In this document: piece after piece, positions 20,622 to 28,501 of the stretch
Layout of the letters: every line of letters starts with the position of its first letter
Position numbering within the stretch: position 1 is the first letter of the stretch
Source of the DNA: Alistipes sp.
GTDB lineage: Bacteria; Bacteroidota; Bacteroidia; Bacteroidales; Rikenellaceae
Length of the DNA: 34,340 bases
Direction of reading: 5' to 3'
Assembly (NCBI GenBank): GCA_017646785.1
Contig: JAGCLX010000116.1
Span: 1 to 34,340, forward strand
Position numbers and translations under genes: made by a program
The notes under the pieces: generated by a model
Told to the model about the DNA's origin: nothing
Database searches by the model: none
What the model saw: the letters and a program-made list of their open reading frames with translations, nothing else

Positions 20622-22183
20622 TGGTGGAGTTTTTGAGATTTGACAACGCCTTATGGCAGCGTGTGGTGTCACTCTTGGAGTATGACCCCACAGCACCTCT
20701 CACACTCGCCACGGGCTTCTTTTTATTCGCTCTATTTGTCTTTAGCCTCGGCTACATCACGATCAGACGACGACCCAACCTACGCACATGGTACGTAACC
20801 CTCTTTTCGCTATACTTCTACTACAAGCTCTCGGGATTTTATATCCTACTGCTTGGTATTGTAGCTCTTAGCGACTACATTATAGGTAGGCGTGTGGCAC
20901 ATCGTCGCGACATGGGCGTCAGCACTCGCGGACTCGTGGCACTCAGCATTACAATCAACATCGCAATCTTGACATACTTCAAGGCCTCGGGCTTCTTTGT
21001 CGACCTGCTTGCCAACATCTACAAGGATGGAGTGTTGAATTTTGAGGGCGTGGTGGTCCCCGCGGGCGTATCATTCTTCGTATTCCAGTCCATCGCCTAC
21101 GTCGTGGACATCTCGCGAGGCACGATTAAGCCCCTACGCCGCTTTGTCGACTACCTCTTTCTGTTGTCCTTCTTCCCAAAGATGTTCCTCGGCCCACTGG
21201 TCAAAGCCAAGGAGTTCATTCCTCAAATCGAGGCTCGTGACAACACCGTTACGCGTGACGACTTCGGACGCGCCGTCACACTTATTGCTGGGGGCTTAAT
21301 TAAGTATGCCGTCATAGCCACCTCTCTCGGTGCGCTATTTGTCAACCCTGCATTCAAGGGTGAGCTGGGCGATAGCGGTATCGTGGCACTGCTGGCCATC
21401 TACGGCTTTACGATGCAGATATACTGCGACTTCTCGGGCTACTCCGACATCGCCGTGGGCGTGGCGCTCATGATGGGCTTCCGCCTACCCAACAACTTTA
21501 ATGCGCCCTACAAGTCTGCTACCATCACCGAGTTCTGGCGTCGTTGGCACATATCACTCTCTACATGGCTTAAGGACTACCTATATATATCACTCGGTGG
21601 TAATCGCCGCGGAGCACTACGCACCTACCTCAACCTATTCCTCACGATGGTACTCGGAGGACTATGGCACGGTGTCAGCATCTGCTATATGGCGTGGGGC
21701 GTACTGCATGGTGTGGCGCTTGCACTACACAAGATGTGGCTGCAGATTATACCATGGGCCAAGAAGAGTGGCGCCGAGATGCACCCCGTGCTACGACTCC
21801 CTGCAACGCTTATCACCCTGCACGTAGTAGCCTTCGGCTGGTTGCTCTTCGCCTCGGCTATTCAGGCTCCTGGCATGGGCACCGAGGACTACACGTTGTG
21901 CATGGATATAATCAACCGCATAATCTACAACTTCTCATGGCACGACCTTATGCCTGCAGTTGAGAGGTCGTGGGTGGCAATCGTCATTATGTGCGTAGGA
22001 TACATCATGCACTACCTACCACAGCGTCTCAACCTCTCGGTTCAAGGCATGGTCACCCGCTCGGGATTTGTGGGACAGTGGCTACTCATCGTGGCCGTCA
22101 TATGGATTGTGATGCAATGCAGCGCGATGCTTGTTGCCGAGACAGGCGTGGCGGCAGGACTACCCATATACGCAGACTATTAA
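20621..22183 (+). CDS. MBOAT family O-acyltransferase (AlgI/DltB/PatA-like)
   Basis: A 520-residue polytopic inner-membrane protein, about eleven or twelve helices. The MBOAT core is clear: YCDFSGYSDIAVG near 268-280, NNFNAPYKSATITEFWRRWH with conserved His310, WLKDYLYISLGGNRRG, and LGGLWHG with the catalytic His350. MBOAT proteins of this branch move acetyl groups from cytoplasmic acetyl-CoA across the membrane for O-acetylation of alginate, teichoic acid-type or peptidoglycan acceptors. The start codon overlaps the stop of the SGNH gene by 1 nt, and the PAP2 gene follows after 18 nt. Acceptor not identifiable from sequence; an exopolysaccharide, O-antigen or peptidoglycan are all possible. 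Confidence 0.92.
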   Translation: MVEFLRFDNALWQRVVSLLEYDPTAPLTLATGFFLFALFVFSLGYITIRRRPNLRTWYVTLFSLYFYYKLSGFYILLLGIVALSDYIIGRRVAHRRDMGVSTRGLVALSITINIAILTYFKASGFFVDLLANIYKDGVLNFEGVVVPAGVSFFVFQSIAYVVDISRGTIKPLRRFVDYLFLLSFFPKMFLGPLVKAKEFIPQIEARDNTVTRDDFGRAVTLIAGGLIKYAVIATSLGALFVNPAFKGELGDSGIVALLAIYGFTMQIYCDFSGYSDIAVGVALMMGFRLPNNFNAPYKSATITEFWRRWHISLSTWLKDYLYISLGGNRRGALRTYLNLFLTMVLGGLWHGVSICYMAWGVLHGVALALHKMWLQIIPWAKKSGAEMHPVLRLPATLITLHVVAFGWLLFASAIQAPGMGTEDYTLCMDIINRIIYNFSWHDLMPAVERSWVAIVIMCVGYIMHYLPQRLNLSVQGMVTRSGFVGQWLLIVAVIWIVMQCSAMLVAETGVAAGLPIYADY

Positions 22184-22201
22184 CGAAATAAAACCACCTC
22201 T

Positions 22202-22792
22202 ATGAATGATATAACATGGGACTGGGCTCTCTTTGAGCTCCTTAATTTTGATGGTCCAACGTGGCTCGACATCTTCATGACAAAGGTATCTGGCATGAAG
22301 ACATGGCTACCGCTATATGCGCTTATTTTATACATGGTATGGCGTCGTCACTCATGGCGCGGCGTGCTGGCCTTTATTGTCGCCATAGGCGTGGCAATAC
22401 TTCTTGCCGACCTTGTTGCCGGCATATTCAAGCATCAGGGGCCCCTCAAGGATCTGTGGGCGTCGTTCCCCGCACGCCTACGCCCCTTACACACCCCTGA
22501 AGGTGTCGACTTCGCAGCAAATGGCTACTACACCCACAACCTCTATGGCACAGTATCGGGACACACATCTACGATAACGGCCATAGCGATACTCACCTCT
22601 GTGGCTGTAGAGAGGCGTTGGTTTACCGCCTTGATGATAACGGTTGCCCTACTCATCTGCTACTCACGCATCTACCTCTCGTGCCACTTCCCGCAGGACA
22701 TACTCTTAGGAGCCATCGTGGGCATAGCCTCGGGCCTAATCAGCACGCTAGTTTTCAGGTGTGGCTTAAGGCTCGGAAAACACAAAGCATAA
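22202..22792 (+). CDS. PAP2 family membrane phosphatase
   Basis: A 196-residue membrane protein of the type 2 phosphatidic acid phosphatase family, with about five helices. The catalytic motifs C2 (S119-G-H121) and C3 (S155-R156-x5-H162-x3-D166) are intact. The C1 motif is unusual: instead of K-x6-RP the nearest reading is K83 or K77 followed by R94-P95, so extra residues seem to be inserted (HTPEGVDFAANG follows). Homologues dephosphorylate undecaprenyl pyrophosphate or phospholipid-type substrates on the periplasmic side. Last gene of the antiporter/SGNH/MBOAT operon, 18 nt after the MBOAT stop and just before a strong terminator. A role in recycling the lipid carrier of the polymer being acylated is an inference. 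Confidence 0.85.
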   Translation: MNDITWDWALFELLNFDGPTWLDIFMTKVSGMKTWLPLYALILYMVWRRHSWRGVLAFIVAIGVAILLADLVAGIFKHQGPLKDLWASFPARLRPLHTPEGVDFAANGYYTHNLYGTVSGHTSTITAIAILTSVAVERRWFTALMITVALLICYSRIYLSCHFPQDILLGAIVGIASGLISTLVFRCGLRLGKHKA

Positions 22793-22796
22793 CATG

Positions 22797-22839
22797 AAAG
22801 ATGCGCTGGAGATAGCTCTGGCGCATCTTTTTATTTTTT
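22797..22839 (+). terminator. Intrinsic terminator of the antiporter/O-acyltransferase operon
   Basis: AAAGATGCGC (22797-22806) pairs perfectly with GCGCATCTTT (22821-22830); five inner pairs, two of them G-U, close an ATAG loop. It is followed by TTATTTTTT. Confidence 0.88.
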
Positions 22840-22874
22840 GTGAATAAAGTGTCGAAAAAATAGTATCAATAAAA

Positions 22875-22906
22875 TTGGGTAATACCGCGAAAAATCACGA
22901 ATTTTG
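22875..22906 (+). promoter_or_regulatory. Possible promoter of the ribonucleotide reductase gene
   Basis: TTG (22875-22877) is followed after 21 nt by GAATTTTG (22899-22906), one mismatch to TAnnTTTG. It would give a leader of about 80 nt. Confidence 0.4.
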
Positions 22907-22918
22907 TACACTCGAATT

Positions 22919-22967
22919 GTGCCCGTATAACGGGACGATGGGTTGAACGAAGCACCAACGACGACTG
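22919..22967 (+). other. Possible structured leader of the ribonucleotide reductase gene
   Basis: CCCG-TATAA-CGGG (22922-22934) forms a short hairpin; GTTG (22942-22945) can pair with CAAC (22956-22959) around a 10-nt loop; GTGC (22919-22922) could alternatively pair with GCAC (22952-22955). The segment is GC-rich compared with the AT-rich bases on either side, and has a repeated ACGA word (22935-22964). It is far too short for a cobalamin riboswitch and shows no B12 box. It may be a regulatory leader or chance. Confidence 0.3.
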
Positions 22968-22995
22968 AAATAAAATATAAATACGACATACAACA

Positions 22996-25545
22996 ATGAC
23001 TCAGAAACCTAAAAATGAACAGCTTAGCACTGTGAAGTACGAAGATGCAGTAGCAGCTTCAAAGGAGTATTTCGCAGGCGATGAACTTGCCGCACAGGTG
23101 TGGGTGAGCAAGTATGCTTTGAAGGACTCGTTCGGCAACATCTACGAGACAACACCTCGCGATATGCACAACCGTATCGCAGGCGAGCTCGCACGCATCG
23201 AGAACAACTACCCCAACCCATTGAGCAAGGAGCAGATTTTCGAGCTTATCGACCACTTCCGCTATGTCATCCCTCAGGGTGGCCCTATGACAGGTATTGG
23301 TAACAACCTCCAGGTGGCATCGCTCTCTAACTGCTTCGTTATCGGCCACAAGAACCCCGCCGACTCTTACGGTGGTATCTTCCGCATGGACGAGGAGCAG
23401 GTGCAGCTCATGAAGCGCCGTGGTGGCGTGGGTCACGACCTTTCACACATTCGCCCCACAGGCAGTCCCGTGCTTAACTCCGCTCTCACCTCAACAGGTA
23501 TCGTTCCCTTCATGGAGCGCTACTCTAACTCTACACGCGAGGTTGCTCAGGATGGTCGTCGTGGCGCATTGATGCTCTCGTTGCTTATCAAGCATCCAGA
23601 TGCTGAGCGCTTCATCGACGCGAAGGTTGATACCGGCAAGGTGACTGGCGCTAACGTATCTATCAAGGTGGATGACGAGTTTATGCGCGCTGCACTGGCT
23701 AAAGAGTCATACCGTCAGCAGTTCCCCATAAACAGCGACGCGCCCATCTTCACTCAAGATATCGACGCCAATAAGCTCTGGTCAAAAATCATCCACAACG
23801 CGTGGAAGTCTGCAGAGCCTGGCGTACTATTCTGGGACACCATCATCCGCGAGAGTGTGCCCGACTGCTATGCTGAGGATGGCTTCCGCACAGTATCTAC
23901 AAACCCATGTGGAGAGATTCCATTGTGCCCCTACGATAGCTGCCGCCTTATGGCACTCAACCTCTTGAGCTATGTTGACGCACCATTCACCAAGGCTGCG
24001 AAGTTCAACTTCGAGAAGTTCAAGGAGCACATCGCTATGTCTATGCACCTTATGGACGATATCATCGACCTCGAGCTTGAAAAGGTGGAGCTTATCATCA
24101 ATAAAATTGCTTCAGACCCCGAGGATGACGATGTACGCCGCGTAGAGCTCGAGCTTTGGAAGAAGATTAAGGATATGGCACTCAAGGGTCGCCGTACAGG
24201 TCTTGGCATCACTGCCGAGGGTGATATGTTGGCAGCTCTCGGTTTGCGCTACGGCTCAGACGAGGCTATCGACTTCACCGTTAACGTTCACAAGACCCTC
24301 GCTGTGGAGGCTTACCGCGCATCAACCATCATGGCTAAGGAGCGTGGCGCCTTTGGCGTATATAACTTCGAGAAGGAGCAGGGCAACCCCATGATTGAGC
24401 GCGTTTGCGAGGCAGCCCCCGAGTTGCGCGAGATGATGAAGGAGTATGGTCGTCGTAACATCGCCATGCTTACTATTGCCCCCACAGGTACCACATCACT
24501 CATGTCACAGACTACATCTGGTATCGAGCCCGTGTTCCGCCCCGTATACAAGCGTCGTCGTAAGATCAACCCATCGGACAAGGATCAGACTGCTACGTTC
24601 GTAGACGAGACTGGTGAGAAGTTCGTTGAGTACTACGTCTACCACCACCAGTTTGTTAAGTGGCTCGAGATTAACGGCTATGACACAAGCAAGCTCCAGA
24701 CCATCAAGGAGGAGGAGCTCAACGAGTGGCTTAAGGCATCACCCTACTACAAGGCTACAGCAAACGACATCGACTGGGTGGCTAAGGTGAAGATGCAGGG
24801 TGCTATCCAGAAGTGGGTTGACCACTCTATCTCTGTCACCGTAAACCTTCCTAATGAGGTTACGGAGGAGCTTGTAGCTGAAGTATACCGCACAGCATGG
24901 GAGTCCGGCTGTAAGGGTATCACCGTATACCGCGACGGCTGCCGTGATGGCGTATTGCTCGACGTAAACTCTAAGGATAGCAAAAAGAACTGCGCTAATA
25001 CAAGTGGCATGCGTCGTCCCGAGTCTATCCCTGCAGATATCGTACGCTTCAAGAATGGTTCTGAGGACTGGATTGCCTTCGTGGGTAAGCAGGATGACCG
25101 ACCATACGAGATCTTCACAGGTAAGATCGAGGAGGATGCTATGTACATCCCCAAGACCATCACTCACGGTAACATCCTCAAGGTTACAGAGGCCGATGGC
25201 ACTAAGCGCTACGACTTCCAGTACCAGGACCGCTATGGCTACATCAACACCATTGGTGGTATCTCACGCCTCTTCGACGAGGAGTTCTGGAACTACGCAA
25301 AGCTCATCTCGGGCGTATTGCGCTACGGCATGCCCATCGACAAGGTTGTACAGCTCGTCGACGGCTTGCACCTCGACTCCGAGACCATCAACACATGGAA
25401 GAATGGTGTTGAGCGCGCCTTGAAGCAGTACATCAAGGATGGTACACGAGGCAAGGGTCGTTGCCCACAGTGTGGCCAGGAGAACATGGCATACCAGAAT
25501 GGTTGCTTGACATGTATGGCATGTGGCTACTCAAAGTGTAGCTAA
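22996..25545 (+). CDS. nrdJ: Adenosylcobalamin-dependent ribonucleoside-diphosphate reductase (class II)
   Basis: An 849-residue cytoplasmic enzyme reducing ribonucleotides to deoxyribonucleotides for DNA synthesis with a radical generated from adenosylcobalamin, without oxygen. Residues visible: Cys113 in SLSNCFVIG (one half of the redox pair), RRGGVGHDLSHIRPTGSPV, the N303-P-C305-G-E307 block whose Cys305 carries the thiyl radical, cysteines at 311 and 316 just after it, and APTGTTSLMSQTTSGIEPVF with the phosphate-binding loop. The C-terminus has CPQC...CLTCMACGYSKC, a zinc-ribbon-like tail with the cysteines that re-reduce the active site. No ATP cone was noticed at the N-terminus. It stands alone with its own leader; codon usage is strongly biased, as in abundant proteins. 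The organism needs cobalamin, made or imported. Confidence 0.93.
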   Translation: MTQKPKNEQLSTVKYEDAVAASKEYFAGDELAAQVWVSKYALKDSFGNIYETTPRDMHNRIAGELARIENNYPNPLSKEQIFELIDHFRYVIPQGGPMTGIGNNLQVASLSNCFVIGHKNPADSYGGIFRMDEEQVQLMKRRGGVGHDLSHIRPTGSPVLNSALTSTGIVPFMERYSNSTREVAQDGRRGALMLSLLIKHPDAERFIDAKVDTGKVTGANVSIKVDDEFMRAALAKESYRQQFPINSDAPIFTQDIDANKLWSKIIHNAWKSAEPGVLFWDTIIRESVPDCYAEDGFRTVSTNPCGEIPLCPYDSCRLMALNLLSYVDAPFTKAAKFNFEKFKEHIAMSMHLMDDIIDLELEKVELIINKIASDPEDDDVRRVELELWKKIKDMALKGRRTGLGITAEGDMLAALGLRYGSDEAIDFTVNVHKTLAVEAYRASTIMAKERGAFGVYNFEKEQGNPMIERVCEAAPELREMMKEYGRRNIAMLTIAPTGTTSLMSQTTSGIEPVFRPVYKRRRKINPSDKDQTATFVDETGEKFVEYYVYHHQFVKWLEINGYDTSKLQTIKEEELNEWLKASPYYKATANDIDWVAKVKMQGAIQKWVDHSISVTVNLPNEVTEELVAEVYRTAWESGCKGITVYRDGCRDGVLLDVNSKDSKKNCANTSGMRRPESIPADIVRFKNGSEDWIAFVGKQDDRPYEIFTGKIEEDAMYIPKTITHGNILKVTEADGTKRYDFQYQDRYGYINTIGGISRLFDEEFWNYAKLISGVLRYGMPIDKVVQLVDGLHLDSETINTWKNGVERALKQYIKDGTRGKGRCPQCGQENMAYQNGCLTCMACGYSKCS

Positions 25546-25562
25546 CATAAAACAAGATATGT

Positions 25563-25597
25563 AGAGGAGTCCCGATGATGTTCATCGGGACTCCTCT
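25563..25597 (+). terminator. Perfect 16-bp hairpin after the ribonucleotide reductase gene
   Basis: AGAGGAGTCCCGATGA (25563-25578) and TCATCGGGACTCCTCT (25582-25597) are perfect complements around a TGT loop, 18 bp after the nrdJ stop. The position suggests a transcription terminator or a 3'-end stabiliser, but only GTTAT follows, not a T-tract. Confidence 0.6.
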
Positions 25598-25600
25598 GTT

Positions 25601-25636
25601 ATAGGTATATGGCATGAAATATGTTCAACTACCTAT
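25601..25636. repeat. Inverted repeat upstream of the OmpA-family gene
   Basis: ATAGGTA (25601-25607) and TACCTAT (25630-25636) are exact inverted copies with 22 bases between them, 39 bases before the OmpA-family start. No TAnnTTTG box was found here, so this could mark an operator for an alternative promoter, or be chance. Confidence 0.3.
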
Positions 25637-25674
25637 GCGCGTAAACCGCATTGAACAATTTAATGCTTAAGACT

Positions 25675-26868
25675 ATGAAAAAAGTTTTACTTTCTCTGTT
25701 TGTTGTCACCCTGGTGGCAACGGTAGCCATAGCGCAAGAGTGGGAAAGACCACGTGCATGGCGTGGCTACGAGACTAATCGCTTCTGGGACAATTGGGAG
25801 CTCGCTGCAGGTGGCGGCGCCTCGATGTTGCAGGTATCGCGAAATATGAAGGATGAGCCTGGCAAGTTCTTCAACCGCGTGGGCTGGAATGCCAACGTGT
25901 CTGCTACGAAGTGGATAGTGCCCGTGGTGGGTATGCGACTGAGGGTTGACGGCGGTGAGTTCCAAAACTACTCGTTCCACCAGAGCACCTACGGCGACGG
26001 CCTGTACAACACTCCATACATCTATGTGCATGGCGACATCCTCGTCAACATGTCCAACTGGATTGGAGGCTACCGCCCCGACCGTGTGTATAGCGCAGTA
26101 TCGTACTTCGGCTTCGGCTACACAGCCATGTCATGGACCGACAACTCGGCAGGCTCCTACAATGGCGAGTACGCCTTTACTACGGGTCTGCTCAATAAAT
26201 TCCACATCACACCCCAGTGGGATATAGAGCTTGACCTACGCACCTGGATATTCCGCGAGGAGTCGCTACCTCAGGAGATAAGCAACGGAGGTCGCTACGC
26301 CTTGGGCCTTTCAGCCTCTGTGGGCATAGCCTACCGCTTCAACCAGCGCGTATGGACACCCGCCTACTCACAAGTTGAGGTTGACGGCTACATCGCAGCT
26401 ATCGTAGGTCTTGAGGAGGAGATTCTTACACTCGATGGAGCACTTATCTCCGCCGTTAACGACATCAAAACCCTCGAGGCGGAGAACAAACGCCTCAATA
26501 GCGATATCGAGGCGCTCAAAGCCGAGGAGAAGATCTTGTGCCACACGAACATTGGCGAGAGCGTTGTCTTCTTCAATATTGGCGAGGCCACACTATCCGA
26601 CTATGCACACGCCACACTCGATGGCTACATCGCCACAATGACCGACAACAATGCCGATATAGTAGTTACAGGATATGCCGATAAGGAGACTGGTAGTTCG
26701 GAGCGCAATATGGAGCTCTCGAGGGAGCGTGCTGAGTGTGTTGCCGCCTACCTTGCTGCTAATGGCATTGACGCCAGCCGCATCACTACGGAGTGGGTTG
26801 GCGACACAGAGCAGGCCTTCGCTACGCCCGACACGCCACTGGTAAATCGCTGCGTAACACTCAAATAA
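25675..26868 (+). CDS. OmpA-family outer-membrane protein
   Basis: A 397-residue exported protein linking outer membrane and peptidoglycan. ATG 25675 gives a clear signal peptide, MKKVLLSLFVVTLVATVAIAQ; the longer frame opens only with TTG at 25651. After the signal, about 220 residues of alternating strands rich in aromatic residues look like an N-terminal barrel. A heptad-patterned segment (GLEEEILTLDGALISAV onwards, about 245-285) is a likely coiled coil. The C-terminal OmpA domain has VFFNIGEATLSDYA, then GYADKETGSSERNMELSRER, whose Asp and Arg would bind diaminopimelate. The convergent radical SAM gene lies beyond a shared terminator. Common in Bacteroidales; no special partner is evident. 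Confidence 0.88.
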   Translation: MKKVLLSLFVVTLVATVAIAQEWERPRAWRGYETNRFWDNWELAAGGGASMLQVSRNMKDEPGKFFNRVGWNANVSATKWIVPVVGMRLRVDGGEFQNYSFHQSTYGDGLYNTPYIYVHGDILVNMSNWIGGYRPDRVYSAVSYFGFGYTAMSWTDNSAGSYNGEYAFTTGLLNKFHITPQWDIELDLRTWIFREESLPQEISNGGRYALGLSASVGIAYRFNQRVWTPAYSQVEVDGYIAAIVGLEEEILTLDGALISAVNDIKTLEAENKRLNSDIEALKAEEKILCHTNIGESVVFFNIGEATLSDYAHATLDGYIATMTDNNADIVVTGYADKETGSSERNMELSRERAECVAAYLAANGIDASRITTEWVGDTEQAFATPDTPLVNRCVTLK

Positions 26869-26884
26869 ACACGATATAAAAACA

Positions 26885-26916
26885 AGAGGGTGTCCAACAA
26901 GTTGCGGACGCCCTCT
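26885..26916. terminator. Bidirectional terminator between convergent genes
   Basis: GAGGGTGTCC (26886-26895) pairs with GGACGCCCTC (26906-26915), ten pairs including one G-U, plus an outer A-T pair. On the plus strand it is followed by CATTATTT; on the minus strand by TTGTTTTTAT. It serves the OmpA-family gene and the radical SAM gene. Confidence 0.75.
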
Positions 26917-26949
26917 CATTATTTAGAAATTGTATAACACCCAATGGCT

Positions 26950-28026
26950 CTATTTTAACATATTGTAGTGGCAGTACATAAGCTTACCATTGTCGTCGCG
27001 GAGATGCATGCCGCCACCGCGACAGAACTCCCAAACCTTACAATCGGCACACTCATCCTGCTTCGTCCACTCACGATTGCGGAAGGGTTTAAACCTATTC
27101 TGCCAAACATCCCAGAACCTATCCTTATAGATATTGCCCTGGGCATAGTTGCCACGCACACTGGTACAACCCGAAATATCGCCATTAACACGTATAGAGG
27201 CTACTGTAACGCCCGCAGTACACATATAGAAGTGGTCGCGCACCTCGGTCTCATAACCGCCAAGGAATCCCTCACAAGCGTAGTTAAGCTTTATGCGACC
27301 CTCCTGGCGTGTCTTGCGGATAAACTCCATAAGCATGCGGAACTGCTCAGGGTTTAGGTGAAGTGTTTCATCGCGCTTGGCACGACCTGCTGGGAAGACC
27401 GAAAAGATACGCCAATGGGTGATACCCTCGGCAATAAGAAACTCTTTCCACTCCTCCAGTCTATCCATAATAGCAGGCGTAGCACACGTTATAACATCGT
27501 ACGTAAGACCCTTTATCTCACGTATATACGATATCGCCTTACGAGCGCGCTCAAAGCTATCGGGGTTCTGGCGAATGTAGTTGTGCACATCCTCAAAGCC
27601 ATCAAAGCTTACAGACACTGAGCGTAGACCCGCATCAACAAGTCCACGTAGTCGCTCGCGCGTGAGGCTCATGCCATTTGTCACCATACCCCACATATAG
27701 CCTCGCTTGGTAACCTCGCGGCCTGCCTCTTCGAGGTCGCGACGCACCAACACCTCTCCTCCCGAGAAGATGATAAGCACCTTCGAGGGGTCTACATTTG
27801 GCGTTACCTCCTCATCCAAAACCTTCAAGAAGTCTGCGAGAGGCATATCCGACTCCGATACGTCAACGCGGCAGTCGCTACCACAATGACGACACTTTAG
27901 ATTACAACGAAGCGTACACTCCCAAAAGAGTGTACGCAACTCATGACGCTCCACCGCACCATCGTATAGACCCTTAAACAATTTGAGTCCCAGGTGCTTG
28001 CGAAGGCCTAAACGTTTTCCTTTCAC
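26950..28026 (-). CDS. Radical SAM/SPASM enzyme of a radical SAM/lipoprotein system
   Basis: A 358-residue cytoplasmic iron-sulfur enzyme. C41-NLK-C45-RH-C48 is the CxxxCxxC motif binding the catalytic 4Fe-4S cluster and S-adenosylmethionine. IIFSGGEVLVRRDLE is the GGE motif, and SVSFDGFEDVHN a later strand. The C-terminal half has the SPASM cysteines: FYMCTAG, ISGCTSVRGNYAQGN, and DECADCKVWEFCRGGGMH with a last MYC near 352, fit for two auxiliary clusters. SPASM proteins commonly modify peptides. It follows, by 34 bp, the small lipoprotein at 28061-28399, in one transcript. From memory this arrangement matches the radical SAM/lipoprotein pair described for Bacteroidetes as TIGR04133 with TIGR04134; I could not run the models. 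The reaction is unknown. Confidence 0.85.
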   Translation of the reverse strand: MKGKRLGLRKHLGLKLFKGLYDGAVERHELRTLFWECTLRCNLKCRHCGSDCRVDVSESDMPLADFLKVLDEEVTPNVDPSKVLIIFSGGEVLVRRDLEEAGREVTKRGYMWGMVTNGMSLTRERLRGLVDAGLRSVSVSFDGFEDVHNYIRQNPDSFERARKAISYIREIKGLTYDVITCATPAIMDRLEEWKEFLIAEGITHWRIFSVFPAGRAKRDETLHLNPEQFRMLMEFIRKTRQEGRIKLNYACEGFLGGYETEVRDHFYMCTAGVTVASIRVNGDISGCTSVRGNYAQGNIYKDRFWDVWQNRFKPFRNREWTKQDECADCKVWEFCRGGGMHLRDDNGKLMYCHYNMLK

Positions 28027-28060
28027 TTGTAGAAGGTATATACATTAAGTTAGCTTAAGA

Positions 28061-28399
28061 CTACTCCTCCTTAGCGGCGATCTCGGCCTTAACCTCCTCA
28101 AGACGGCGCTGTGCCTCCTCATCAGTTAGGGGCTTTACCACGCTGCCATCCTCGAAACGAGCGCCCTGCTCTGCAGCCTCCTTCTTCACTCTCTCGAGAT
28201 CCTCATCAGTCACTGGGCGAGCAATCTCTCCCTCGGGGAATGGCACACCGTACATAAGCATCACACGTGGATCCTCTGTTACGTTATCAACATCTGCAGA
28301 CTTTGGATCCTCACTCTTCTTAGCCTTCTTAGTGCTGCAGCACGCTGCAGTAGACAAACCCAACATTGCGAGTAGGGCGATCTTCCATTTTGCACTCAT
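28061..28399 (-). CDS. Small lipoprotein partner of the radical SAM enzyme
   Basis: A 112-residue predicted lipoprotein and possible substrate of the adjacent radical SAM enzyme. The signal peptide ends at A-A-C20, followed by a second Cys21 and a lysine-rich stretch (TKKAKKSEDPKS). Residues 47-55 read VMLMYGVPF; an MYG-x-P segment just after the lipidated N-terminus is, as I recall, the hallmark of TIGR04134 lipoproteins. The rest differs from the usual Ig-like tail: two similar units, IARPVTDEDLERVKKEAAE (59-77) and VVKPLTDEEAQRRLEEVKA (87-105), mostly helical and charged. Promoter at 28442-28473, leader about 36 nt, then the radical SAM gene 34 bp downstream. Function unknown; export beyond the inner membrane is inferred from the lipobox, though Thr at -3 is not ideal. 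Confidence 0.82.
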   Translation of the reverse strand: MSAKWKIALLAMLGLSTAACCSTKKAKKSEDPKSADVDNVTEDPRVMLMYGVPFPEGEIARPVTDEDLERVKKEAAEQGARFEDGSVVKPLTDEEAQRRLEEVKAEIAAKEE

Positions 28400-28441
28400 A
28401 ATATCCTCTGTTTTATGTTATATTCAACAATCTACAATGCA

Positions 28442-28473
28442 CAAATGTAGGATTTTTTTTGTTAATCTACAAA
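28442..28473 (-). promoter_or_regulatory. Promoter of the lipoprotein/radical SAM operon
   Basis: Minus-strand TTTG (28470-28473), 20 nt, TACATTTG (28442-28449): a perfect match to the Bacteroidota promoter. Confidence 0.78.
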
Positions 28474-28501
28474 TTAAACGCACTTTTTTGCACCAATAGT
28501 A

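Noticed and set aside
22840..22995. Cobalamin riboswitch or NrdR box before nrdJ
   Set aside because: The space is too short for a cobalamin riboswitch, no B12 box is seen, and no pair of NrdR-type palindromes was found.
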